DNA from: Streptomyces sp. Je 1-332
GTDB taxonomy: Bacteria > Actinomycetota > Actinomycetes > Streptomycetales > Streptomycetaceae
Direction: 5' to 3'
Assembly (NCBI RefSeq): GCF_040730185.1
Contig: NZ_CP160402.1
Span: forward strand, 434,001-498,000
Length of the DNA: 64,000 bases
The notes beneath the pieces were generated by a model that ran no database searches, was not told the origin of the DNA, and saw only the letters and a program-made list of their open reading frames with translations. A program made the position numbers and the translations under genes. Positions 9,761 to 17,974 of this stretch are shown one piece after another. The stretch's first letter is position 1. Every line of letters starts with the position of its first letter.

Positions 9761-11124
9761 GGGACTTGGGCCCGGCAGTGCTCACATCGGCGCTGCCGGG
9801 CTCCTCCACCGGTTCGCCCTGTTCCGGCACGAAGGCGATCTCGCCGCCCAGGACCTTCTTCGCCCGCGCCGTGTCCAGTGCGCCCTCCCAGCGCGAGACC
9901 ACGAAGACGGCGACGCAGTTGCCGAGCAGGTTCGTGGCGACGCGCATGGCGTCCATGATGCGGTCCACGCCGAGCAGCAGCGCGACCGCGCCGGCCGGGA
10001 TGACCCCGAGCGCGGAGGCGGTCGCGGACAGCGCGAGGAACGCCGAACCGGGCACGCCGGCCATGCCCTTGCTGGTCAGCATCAGGACGAGGACGACCGT
10101 GATCTGCTGGCCCAGGCTCAGGTCCACGCCCACGGCCTGCGCGATGAACAACGTACCGACGGAGAGATAGATCGAGGCTCCGTCGAGGTTGAAGGAGTAC
10201 CCCGTCGGCAGGACCAGGCCCACCGCGTCGTCCCGGCAGCCTGCCTGACGCAGCTTCTGCATCATGTGCGGCATGACGGCTTCGCTGGAGGCCGTGCCGA
10301 GCGCGAGCAGCATCTCCTCGCGGGTGTAGCGGACGAACTTCCACAGGCTCAGGCCTGTCAGTGCCTTCAGGGCGACGCCGAGCAGGACGAGGAAGAGCAG
10401 AGCCACCGCGTAACAGACACCGATGAGCTTGCCGTACGTCGACAGGGCGCCGAGACCGTACTCCCCCACCAGATGCGCGGTGGCGCCGAAGACGGCGAGC
10501 GGTGCCAGCTTCATGATGAAGCCGACGATCGCGAAGACGACCTCCTGGGCCTGCTCGATGGCGGGCAGGATCGCGGGGACCTTGGTGGTGCAGATGCAGC
10601 AGGGCGGCGCCCACCAGGCAGGACAGGACGAGGACTTGGAGCAGCGAGTTCTCCGCGAAGGCCCCGATCGCGCTGTCGGGCAGCGAGTGCAGGATGAATT
10701 CGCTGGTCGAGGGAAGTTCGCCGCCGCCGGTCTTCTCATCGACCGCGGTCGCGTCGAGCTTGGCGGGGTCGACGTTCATGCCGGTGCCGGGGCTGACGAG
10801 GTTTCCGGCGACCAGACCGACGACGAGGGCGACCGTGGTCGCGACCTCGAACCAGATGAGGGCCTTGATCCCGATGCGCCCGAAGGCCTTGAGGTCTCCG
10901 GCCTTGGTGATTCCTGCGACGACCACGCAGAAGACGAGCGGGGCGATCATCGCCTTGATGAGACGTACGAAGCCGTCGCCGAGCGGCTGGACGGCGGTGC
11001 CCGCGTCGGGCCACAGCCGGCCGACGAGGACTCCGAGCGCCAACGCGCAGGCGACCTGCGCGAACAGTGAGGTTCGCAAGGTGCGTGCTACGCGTCGCGG
11101 CAGGGACGGTACGGACTGCGGCAC
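9699..11124 (-). pseudogene. dctA: C4-dicarboxylate symporter, frameshifted
   Basis: Two overlapping minus frames together spell a full DctA (DAACS family) symporter. The N-terminal part holds PLGDGFVRLIKAMIAPLVFC and PGTGMNVDP; the C-terminal part holds VGFIMKLAPLAVFGA, RYTREEMLLALGTASSEA, LVLPTGYSFNLDGASIYLS and LGVDRIMDAMRVATNLLGN. The switch lies between about 10585 and 10605, where one base is extra or two are missing. As read, the product would stop making sense after about 160 residues, removing the substrate-binding hairpins and TM7-8. Both halves are otherwise well preserved, so the lesion is recent or an assembly error. GTG at 11124 is preferred as start because AGGAG lies six bases upstream; ATG at 11163 is the alternative. 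Confidence 0.85.
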
Positions 11125-11164
11125 GGGCACTCCTGTGGTGAGGCTCCAACTGGCTTCTGCCATA

Positions 11165-11180
11165 CGGAAATTTGTTTCCG
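11165..11180. promoter_or_regulatory. Inverted repeat upstream of dctA, possible operator
   Basis: CGGAAA-TTTG-TTTCCG is a perfect 6-bp inverted repeat with a 4-bp spacer, 41-56 bp upstream of the preferred dctA start. An 8-bp palindrome TTCCGGAA at 11209-11216 shares the TTCCG core. The spacing suits a repressor or activator of dctA, perhaps an IclR-type protein, but no regulator gene is next to it. Confidence 0.4.
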
Positions 11181-11280
11181 CGAGGCGCCACTATGGCGGA
11201 GTGCCCTCTTCCGGAAAAGACCTCCAGATCACATCGACGTAAATCTTGGATCTTGCTCCAAGGGGTCAGGTCAGCAGGGG

Positions 11281-12021
11281 CTAGCCCTTGAGATGCGCCT
11301 TGTCGCCCATCAGCACCACCGGGTGCTGCTTCGGGTCGAGGTTCCCGAGGAGGTACTTCATGCCCTGCTTCGACAGGCTCACGCAGCCCGACGTGCCGCT
11401 GCCGTGGTCCATGTGCAGCCAGATGCTGCCGCCCTTGGACTGGCCCTGGGGGCGGGTCGGGTCGTTGGGCGGAGTGTTCTTGGCGCGGTTGTAGTCGATC
11501 GCGACGACGTAGTCGAAGTCGTGCCAGTGCGTCTTGGGCCAGTAGTGCGGAGCCTGCATCGACGCGCTCTGCGTGTACGGGAGCTTCGCGCCGGGATCGG
11601 CGAGGACGCCGCCCGCGTCGGTGAGCGTGAAGACACCGACCGGGCTGCGCTTGTCGTTCTCGCGGTGGTCGGTCGTCCAGCCCTTCTTGCCGTTGTGCGC
11701 GGCCCAGCTGCGGGTCTTGTCCCAGGTCGAACCGGACTTCTCGTACAGGACGACGGTGGACTTCGCCGAGTCCTCGCCCTCTCCGTAGACCGCGACGACC
11801 TGCCGGGAGTTCTTGGGGATCTTGTTCTGCAGGCGGTCACCCACATCGGGGATGCGCTTGAGGTCGGTCGTCGCCGACGCCTCGGCTCTCTTCGCCCGGC
11901 CCGCGCCCTCGTCGTTCTTCGCTCCGGCCTTCACCCCGCCGCCCGAGCTTCCGCAGGACGTCAACAGAACACCACAGGCCGCGAGGGCGGCCGCCGTTCG
12001 CACCGCACCGGCTATACGCAT
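11281..12021 (-). CDS. L,D-transpeptidase-like lipoprotein
   Basis: The 246-residue protein opens with a lipoprotein signal (AAALAACGVLLTSCGSS, lipobox Cys at about 23), so it should be anchored outside the membrane. The C-terminal half has a YkuD/ErfK-like active-site region, SIWLHMDHGSGTSGCVSLSK, with the expected His and Cys at about residues 203-213. Such enzymes form 3-3 cross-links or attach proteins to peptidoglycan. The spacing between His and Cys differs from the classic SHGCIR box, so it may be a divergent branch or a catalytically altered member. It diverges from the ABC exporter genes across a 333-bp gap. Confidence 0.75.
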   Translation of the reverse strand: MRIAGAVRTAAALAACGVLLTSCGSSGGGVKAGAKNDEGAGRAKRAEASATTDLKRIPDVGDRLQNKIPKNSRQVVAVYGEGEDSAKSTVVLYEKSGSTWDKTRSWAAHNGKKGWTTDHRENDKRSPVGVFTLTDAGGVLADPGAKLPYTQSASMQAPHYWPKTHWHDFDYVVAIDYNRAKNTPPNDPTRPQGQSKGGSIWLHMDHGSGTSGCVSLSKQGMKYLLGNLDPKQHPVVLMGDKAHLKG

Positions 12022-12302
12022 CCGTCCATGGTCGCACCCGGTGCGCGGGAGCCGTCCCGGCGCCCGGCCGCCGTCGAAGAAGGGGCCGAATCTTTACTCC
12101 CCTACGGAAAACCGTTTGCTTCGCGCCACCGAGCGAGGCGAACCTTTCACGGCGAGTTACCGCAGCTCGACGTCAGCTTCTCCCCATGTGGAGCCGCTTT
12201 CCCTCTCCGCCGCTTCCCTGCCGCCTCCCCGCTGCCTCACCTCCCGTCCAGCACCGTCCGTTCACGCCGGCACGCTCCGCCGAACCGACGGCCCCTCTCT
12301 TT

Positions 12303-12338
12303 CGACACCGACACCGACACCGACCCCGACCCCGACCC
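12303..12338. repeat. Six 6-bp tandem repeats in the gap before the ABC pair
   Basis: CGACAC occurs three times, followed at once by CGACCC three times. The array ends 16 bp before the ATG at 12355 and lies in the 333-bp intergenic region 12022-12354, which otherwise shows only C-rich sequence and no gene. It may occupy the 5' leader of the exporter mRNA. Confidence 0.85.
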
Positions 12339-12354
12339 TGGGACGTCACACGTC

Positions 12355-14211
12355 ATGCAGATTCGCGATCTTCCGTTCTCCGACCCGGGCATGCCGGATG
12401 CCCGCTCGGGCCCCCACTTCCTGCGCTGGCTGGGGCGCAACCAGCTCGACGGCCAGCTGAAGTCCCTCGCCTGGGGCATCCTGCACTTCGGCTCCATCGC
12501 GGTGCTCCCCTACCTCGTCGGCCTCGCCGTGCAGGCCGCGGTCGACCGCTCCGGGGGACGGCTCGCCGTGGCTGGCGGGGTGATGGCCCTGTGCGGCATC
12601 GCCATCGCCCTGGGCGACACCATGCTGCACCGCACCGCGGTCACCAACTGGATCACCGCGGCCGCCCGCGTCCAGCAGCTGCTGGCCCGCAAGACCTCCC
12701 AGCTCGGCTCGGCGCTCACGCGGCGCGTCGCCGCCGGTGAAGTGGTGGCCGTATCCACCGGTGACGTCGAGAAGATCGGCTGGTTCGTGGAGGCGATCTC
12801 GCGGTTCACGGCGGCCGCCCTCACGGTCGTCTTCGTCTGCGTGGGCCTCGTCGTGTACCAGCCCGCACTCGGTGTGGTCGTCGCGGTGGGGGTGCCGGTG
12901 CTGGCGCTCGCCGTGCTCCCGTTGCTGCCGCGCGCCACCCGGCGGGCCGACCACCAGCGGGAGAAGGCCGGGCGAGCGACCGAGCTCGCCTCGGACACCG
13001 TGGCGGGGCTGCGGGTGCTGCGCGGCATCGGCGGCGAGGACCTCTTCCTCGACCGCTACCGCCGCGCCTCGCAGGAAGTGCGTACGGCCGCCGTGCGCAG
13101 CGCCCGGATGTGGGCGGCGATCTCGGCAGTGCAGGTGCTGCTGCCGGGGCTGCTCCTGATCGTGGTCGTCTGGCACGGCGTGCACCTGGCCCGCGAGGGC
13201 CGGATCACCATCGGCGAACTGGTCACTGTCTACAGCGCGGTGACGATGCTGACCTACCCCTTGCGGCACTTCGAGGAGATCGCGATGGCCTACAGCTTCT
13301 CGCGCCCCTCGGCCAAGCGTGCCGCGCGGGTGCTCTCGCTCCAGCGCACGACGCATGCCGATGGCGAGCGGACGACGAGCACCGAGCACGCGGAGGTCGG
13401 GCCGCACGACGACGCTCCGACGCCCACCGGTGATCTCCTGACGCCCACCGGTGATCTCTACGACCCGGCGACCGGGCTTCTCGCTCCCTCCGGCCGTCTC
13501 ACCGCCGTGGTGTGCGGCGACCCGGACGAGGCGGGGCGACTCGCCGAACGCCTCGGCGGGCACGCGGCGTTCGACGACGCTCAGGAGCTGCCGTCCGTGC
13601 TGCTCGGCGGGGTGCCGCTCGACGAGGCGGCGCTGGCCACCGCCCGCACCGCCGTCCTCGTACAGGACAAGGACCCGGTGCTGCTCTCCGGCACGCTCCG
13701 CGGACTCCTCGACGTACCGTCATCGGGAGCGGTGAGCGCCGAGGAGGCCCTGGACGCCGCGCAGTGCGCCGACGTTCTGGACGCTCTGGCGCAGGGTTCG
13801 GTGAGCGAGGACGCGCTGGACGCCCACGTCACCGAGCGCGGACGTTCCCTGTCGGGCGGGCAGCGGCAACGGCTCGCGCTGGCCCGCTCGTTGATCACCG
13901 ACCCCGAAGTCCTCGTACTCGACGAGCCGACGTCAGCCGTCGACTCGCACACCGAGGCGCGGGTCGCCGACGGCGTCAAGGGGCTGCGCAAGGGGCGTAC
14001 GACGGTGGTGCTCACCTCGTCGCCACTGCTCCTCGACCGGGCCGAGCGCGTGGTCTTCCTCCACGAGGGGGAGGTCGCGGCGGTGGGCGTGCACCGCGAT
14101 CTCGTGCACAGCGAGCCGCGCTACCGGGCGGTCGTGACGCGTGAGACGGACGAGGAACAAGCCTCCCTGAACCTGACCGACATCAAGATCGACATCGAGG
14201 AGACGGCATGA
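12355..14211 (+). CDS. ABC exporter half A, degenerate Walker A and H-loop
   Basis: This 618-residue half-transporter has a six-helix exporter domain (about 40-320) and an ATPase domain. The P-loop position reads AVVCGDPDEAGRLAERLGG (about 382-400) and lacks the GKS/T of Walker A. The H-loop histidine is replaced by Ser/Pro (VVLTSSPLLL, about 553). In contrast the signature LSGGQRQRLALA (about 499) and Walker B LVLDEPTSAVD are intact. It therefore cannot form a full ATP site alone but can supply its signature to half B. ATG at 12355 is chosen because it starts the conserved region; the frame is open far upstream, but that is non-coding. The linker before the ATPase domain contains a duplicated TPTGDL segment. 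Confidence 0.88.
   Translation: MQIRDLPFSDPGMPDARSGPHFLRWLGRNQLDGQLKSLAWGILHFGSIAVLPYLVGLAVQAAVDRSGGRLAVAGGVMALCGIAIALGDTMLHRTAVTNWITAAARVQQLLARKTSQLGSALTRRVAAGEVVAVSTGDVEKIGWFVEAISRFTAAALTVVFVCVGLVVYQPALGVVVAVGVPVLALAVLPLLPRATRRADHQREKAGRATELASDTVAGLRVLRGIGGEDLFLDRYRRASQEVRTAAVRSARMWAAISAVQVLLPGLLLIVVVWHGVHLAREGRITIGELVTVYSAVTMLTYPLRHFEEIAMAYSFSRPSAKRAARVLSLQRTTHADGERTTSTEHAEVGPHDDAPTPTGDLLTPTGDLYDPATGLLAPSGRLTAVVCGDPDEAGRLAERLGGHAAFDDAQELPSVLLGGVPLDEAALATARTAVLVQDKDPVLLSGTLRGLLDVPSSGAVSAEEALDAAQCADVLDALAQGSVSEDALDAHVTERGRSLSGGQRQRLALARSLITDPEVLVLDEPTSAVDSHTEARVADGVKGLRKGRTTVVLTSSPLLLDRAERVVFLHEGEVAAVGVHRDLVHSEPRYRAVVTRETDEEQASLNLTDIKIDIEETA
13420..13458 (+). repeat. In-frame direct duplication inside ABC half A
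   Basis: The 18-bp sequence ACGCCCACCGGTGATCTC occurs at 13420-13437 and 13441-13458, a period of 21 bp. It adds seven residues (TPTGDLL/TPTGDLY) to the loop between the membrane and ATPase domains without breaking the frame. Confidence 0.9.
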
Positions 14212-15989
14212 TCGGCCTGGCGCCACCGGAGTACGATCCGGCGGCCCCGACCACCGCGGACACCCTGCCCGTGGGCGCGCCCGCGACGGTAGGGGCCTAC
14301 GTACGCGAACTGGTCAGGCGGCACCGCCGGGCCTTCGCCCTGCTCATCACGGTCAACACCTGCGCCGTGATCGCCTCGATGGCCGGTCCCTACTTGCTGG
14401 GTGATCTGGTCGAGAACGTCGCGGACAGCGCCCGTGACCTCCATCTGGGGCGCACCATCGGCCTCTTCACCGTCGCCCTGCTCGTGCAGGCCTGCTTCGT
14501 CCAGCAGGTGCGGCTGCGCGGCGCGATGCTCGGCGAGCGGATGCTGGCCGATCTGCGCGAGGACTTCCTCGTACGGTCGGTCGGGCTGCCGCCGGGGGTG
14601 CTTGAGCGGGCGGGGACGGGGGATCTCCTTTCGCGGATCACCACGGACGTCGACCGGCTCGCGAACGCCATGCGGGAGGCCGTGCCGCAGCTCGCGATCG
14701 GGGTGGTGTGGGCCGGGCTCCTGATCGGCGGTCTCGCCGTGACCGCGCCGCCGCTCGCGCCCGCCGTGCTCGCCGCGGTGCCGCTTCTCGTCGTCGGCTG
14801 TCGCTGGTACTTCAAGCGGGCGCCCTCCGCCTACCGTTCGGAGGCAGCGGGGTACGCCGCTGTCGCCGCGGCCCTCGCCGAGACCATCGACGCTGGCCGC
14901 ACAGTGGAGGCACACCGGCTCGGAAAGCGCCGCGTGGAGCTGTCGGAGCGGCGCATCAAAGAGTGGACGGCGTGGGAACGGCACACTCTCTATCTGCGCT
15001 CCGTCCTCTTCCCGGTCATCACCTTCACCCACACCCTCGTGCTCTGCTCGGTCCTGATGATCGGCGGCGTGTTCGTCCTGCAGGGCTGGATCGGCGTCGG
15101 CCAGCTGGCCACGGGCGCACTCATCGCACAGATGCTCGTCGACCCGCTTGGCATCATCCTGCGCTGGTACGACGAACTGCAGGTCGCCCAGGTCTCACTG
15201 GCCCGCCTGGTCGGCGTACGGGACATCGAACCGGACGTGGGCGACGGCTCCGTCGCTCCTGACGGACGCGACGTGCTCGCGGATGACGTGCATTTCAGCT
15301 ACCGGCCGGGCGTGGACGTGCTGCGCGAGGTGTCCCTCGCCGTCGAGCCGGGATCACGCGTCGCCCTGGTCGGACCGTCCGGGGCGGGCAAGTCCACGCT
15401 CGGCAGGCTGCTCGCCGGGATCTACGCACCGCGCGACGGTCATGTGACGCTGGGCGGGGCGGAGCTTTCGGCCATGCCCGCGGAAGACGTCCGCTCCCAT
15501 GTCGCGCTGGTCAACCAGGAGCACCACGTCTTCGTGGGCTCCCTGCGCGACAACCTCCTGCTCGCGAGGACCGGGGCGCGGGACGCCGAACTGTGGGCGG
15601 CCCTTGGCGCGGTCGACGCGGACACCTGGGCCCGGGCCCTGAGCGAGGGTCTTGACACCGAGGTGGGCTCGGGTGGTTACGCCCTCACACCGGCACAGGC
15701 CCAGCAGATCGCCCTGGCTCGCCTGGTCCTGGCCGACCCGCACACCCTGGTCCTCGACGAGGCGACCTCGCTCCTGGACCCGCGCGCTGCACGCCACTTG
15801 GAGCGTTCCCTCGCGCGCGTCCTGGACGGCCGCACCGTCGTCGCCATCGCTCACCGCCTGCACACCGCGCACGACGCGGATGTCATCGCGGTGGTCGAGA
15901 ACGGCCGCATCAGCGAGCTGGGCAGCCATGACGAGCTGGTGGGGGCGGGCGGCGCGTACGCGGCGCTCTGGCGGTCCTGGCACGGGTAG
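14208..15989 (+). CDS. ABC exporter half B, degenerate signature motif
   Basis: The 593-residue partner starts in an ATGA overlap with half A, so the two are translationally coupled. It has a six-helix membrane domain (about 35-320) and an ATPase domain with intact Walker A VGPSGAGKSTLG (about 388), Walker B LVLDEATSLLD (about 515) and H-loop IAHRLHT (about 548). The signature reads LTPAQAQQIALA (about 492) instead of LSGGQ. In a heterodimer its Walker A pairs with half A's good signature to give one competent site; the other site is defective on both sides. The likely role is export of a small molecule, lipid or peptide; the cargo is unknown. A strong hairpin follows 6 bp after the stop. Confidence 0.9.
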   Translation: MIGLAPPEYDPAAPTTADTLPVGAPATVGAYVRELVRRHRRAFALLITVNTCAVIASMAGPYLLGDLVENVADSARDLHLGRTIGLFTVALLVQACFVQQVRLRGAMLGERMLADLREDFLVRSVGLPPGVLERAGTGDLLSRITTDVDRLANAMREAVPQLAIGVVWAGLLIGGLAVTAPPLAPAVLAAVPLLVVGCRWYFKRAPSAYRSEAAGYAAVAAALAETIDAGRTVEAHRLGKRRVELSERRIKEWTAWERHTLYLRSVLFPVITFTHTLVLCSVLMIGGVFVLQGWIGVGQLATGALIAQMLVDPLGIILRWYDELQVAQVSLARLVGVRDIEPDVGDGSVAPDGRDVLADDVHFSYRPGVDVLREVSLAVEPGSRVALVGPSGAGKSTLGRLLAGIYAPRDGHVTLGGAELSAMPAEDVRSHVALVNQEHHVFVGSLRDNLLLARTGARDAELWAALGAVDADTWARALSEGLDTEVGSGGYALTPAQAQQIALARLVLADPHTLVLDEATSLLDPRAARHLERSLARVLDGRTVVAIAHRLHTAHDADVIAVVENGRISELGSHDELVGAGGAYAALWRSWHG

Positions 15990-15995
15990 CGGAGC

Positions 15996-16037
15996 CTCGG
16001 CGGGACGGAGGGGTCCTCACTGCTCCGTCCCGCCGAG
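15996..16037 (+). terminator. Strong hairpin after the heterodimeric ABC genes
   Basis: A perfect 15-bp stem (CTCGGCGGGACGGAG with its complement at 16023-16037) encloses a 12-nt loop, beginning six bases after the stop codon. There is no T-tract, as is common for high-GC actinomycete terminators. It may also serve the convergent hydrolase gene. Confidence 0.8.
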
Positions 16038-16040
16038 AGG

Positions 16041-16088
16041 GCCGTACTCCCGGTCGGCCGTAGTCCCAGTCGGCCGTACTCCCGGCCG
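16041..16088. repeat. Three 16-bp tandem repeats
   Basis: Units at 16041-16056, 16057-16072 and 16073-16088 share GCCGTACTCCCGGTCG with one or two differences, and a partial fourth runs to about 16097. The array fills the space between the terminator hairpin and the 3' end of the hydrolase gene. Confidence 0.85.
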
Positions 16089-16097
16089 GCCGTACGG

Positions 16098-16979
16098 TCA
16101 ACTGCCCCCGGAAGCGGCGTTGTCGAGCACCTCGCGCAGCCTGAGCGCGAACTCGTCCGGCTTGCCCGGGTATCCGGACTCACCGTCCGTGAAGCCGCCG
16201 TGGTGACTCGGGAAGACGGTCGGCCGCTGTCCAAGGAGCGCGGCTGCCGCTTCCGAGGTACGCCAGGTGACCACGCCCTGCGACTCCTCGCCCACCGCGA
16301 TCACGATCCGCGTCGAGGCCGCGGCAAGCGCGCCGACGTCGAGTTGATGCCCGCTGACCGCCCACGACCGGTCGGAGAGCAGCGGGTCATCGCGCGAGCC
16401 GTCGTCCTCCGTCGGCAGACCGAACGCGGCAGGATCAGGCGCGGGCTCGGCGAAGTAGGCGTCGGTGTACGCGCCCTGCCATGACGTCATCGCGATGAAG
16501 GCCGCCATACCGGCACCCCAGCCACTCTTGTCGTACGCCGCCAGCACGCCGGCCCTCGCGCGCTCGGCCGCCGGAGCGTCGGGGAGCGCGGCGAGCAGCG
16601 GCGGCTCGTGCGCGACCACGGTGGTCACGTCGTCGGGGTAGGCCGCCACCAGTGCCAGCGCGACCACCGCGCCACCGCTGCTCCCGAACAGCTCGACGGG
16701 GCCGGCCCCCAGCGCCTGGATCAGGGCGTGCACGTCGCCGGCCTGGACCGTGGGGTCATGGTCGGTCCTGCCGTCGCTGCGGCTGCTGCGGCCGAGGCCG
16801 CGCGGGTCGTAGGTGATCACGGTGCGGTCGGGGAAGCGGGCCGCCAGGGCTCCGAACCCGTCGGCGGTCATGGGCTGGCCGATCATGAGCAGCGGAGGGC
16901 GCCCGTCCACCGTCGGCACCGGGCCGCGGACGTCGTAGGCGAGCTCGGCCTCACGTGTGGTGAGCATGTGCGTCGTCAT
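16098..16979 (-). CDS. Alpha/beta-fold hydrolase
   Basis: The product (293 residues from ATG 16979) shows the alpha/beta-hydrolase pattern. It has an oxyanion region near PPLLMIGQPM, strand plus DPRGLGRSSR (about 60-72), the nucleophile elbow FGSSGGAVVALA with the Ser at about 104, and a C-terminal His in FPSHHGGF. It probably hydrolyses a small ester, lactone or amide in the cytoplasm; no signal peptide is seen. A start seven codons upstream (GTG at 17000) is possible, but MTTHML has the better match to the family start and a weak AGGG upstream. The substrate is unknown. Confidence 0.82.
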   Translation of the reverse strand: MTTHMLTTREAELAYDVRGPVPTVDGRPPLLMIGQPMTADGFGALAARFPDRTVITYDPRGLGRSSRSDGRTDHDPTVQAGDVHALIQALGAGPVELFGSSGGAVVALALVAAYPDDVTTVVAHEPPLLAALPDAPAAERARAGVLAAYDKSGWGAGMAAFIAMTSWQGAYTDAYFAEPAPDPAAFGLPTEDDGSRDDPLLSDRSWAVSGHQLDVGALAAASTRIVIAVGEESQGVVTWRTSEAAAALLGQRPTVFPSHHGGFTDGESGYPGKPDEFALRLREVLDNAASGGS

Positions 16980-17058
16980 GTCCGTGTAGACCCTGACCAC
17001 GGCCAGAAGTCATCGCCGGGGCGGTATCGGACGAGGGTGCGCCCCCGCAGGGCCTCCC

Positions 17059-17853
17059 TCAGATGAAGTTCAGCGCCGCCGCGCCGCCCGCTCCCCCGAG
17101 CAGCATGAACGCCGGCATCAGGACCTTCAGCTCGACCCAGCTGCCCGCCCGGAACCGCATCAGCTTCGGCGGTCCGATGGGGTACCAGCGCTTGCGGCCG
17201 ATGGGGATGGGCCACAGGATCGGGCAGCCGGAGACCGTGAGCGCGTCCCCGATGTCGTGCACCAGCGCGCCGAGCACGACCGGCAGACCCAGCCACAGGT
17301 ACTCCTGGCCCGGCGCCGTGAACAGCCAGTCCGCGCCGTTTCCGGGCTTGTCCAGGACTCCGGCGAGGATCCAGGCGCTCGTCGCGGCGAGCAGCCACAC
17401 CAGCACATCGCTGCTCGACCCGCGCGCGGCCCGCCACAGCAGGCCTTCGATGGCGAGCACCACGTGGACGAAGAGCAGCGCGAGGACCGCCCAGCGCCCA
17501 CCGAAGATCGCGAGCGCGGAGGACCCGGCGCCGATGAGGACGGCCCACAGCCAGGTGTGCGTGAGGGTGCGGTGCCCGCCGGCCCTGCGCGGGTCGCCCT
17601 GCTTGCGGGTCGCCTTGTAGACGGCGGCCGAGAGCTTGTCGACGATCTCGCACAGGCCCCGGGAGACGGGTCCGAAGGCCCGCGAGATGGTCGCCGACTT
17701 GTGGTCGAGGTCGGGTGCGAGCGCGGCCCCGGCGCAGATCAGGGCTCCGACGAGGAGGACGGGCCAGGGCATCGTGTGTCCGGCGGCCGCCGCGGCCGCT
17801 CCGACGCCGAGCCAGGCCGCCGCCCCCGACAGTGAGTGTGCCGGACCCATCAT
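17059..17853 (-). CDS. YdjM-type membrane-bound metal-dependent hydrolase
   Basis: The product of about 264 residues has four to six hydrophobic segments and the acidic/His motifs of the YdjM (LexA-regulated inner-membrane hydrolase) family: APDLDHKSAT near residue 44, GGHRTLTHTWLW near 91 and LVHDIGDALTVSGCP near 196. These His/Asp residues would bind a metal at the membrane face. ATG at 17853 (MMGPAHS) is preferred to 17871 because GGGGA lies just upstream and the conserved region starts there. It diverges from the helicase gene with 121 bp between. The physiological substrate is unknown for the family. Confidence 0.8.
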   Translation of the reverse strand: MMGPAHSLSGAAAWLGVGAAAAAAGHTMPWPVLLVGALICAGAALAPDLDHKSATISRAFGPVSRGLCEIVDKLSAAVYKATRKQGDPRRAGGHRTLTHTWLWAVLIGAGSSALAIFGGRWAVLALLFVHVVLAIEGLLWRAARGSSSDVLVWLLAATSAWILAGVLDKPGNGADWLFTAPGQEYLWLGLPVVLGALVHDIGDALTVSGCPILWPIPIGRKRWYPIGPPKLMRFRAGSWVELKVLMPAFMLLGGAGGAAALNFI

Positions 17854-17974
17854 GGCTGTTCCCCGCCCCATTTCTGTTGTGCTGACGCCCCGTTGGCCAC
17901 ACAGCGTAGCGTTCGTGATCTTCGTGGAGCCCGCCGGTTCCCGGATCGGGACAGAAGGAAGGCAAGATGGGGGT

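Noticed and set aside
11293..12354. N-terminal extension of ABC half A over the L,D-transpeptidase gene
   Set aside because: The extension is antisense to a real gene and includes a hexamer repeat; the exporter's conserved region begins at 12355.
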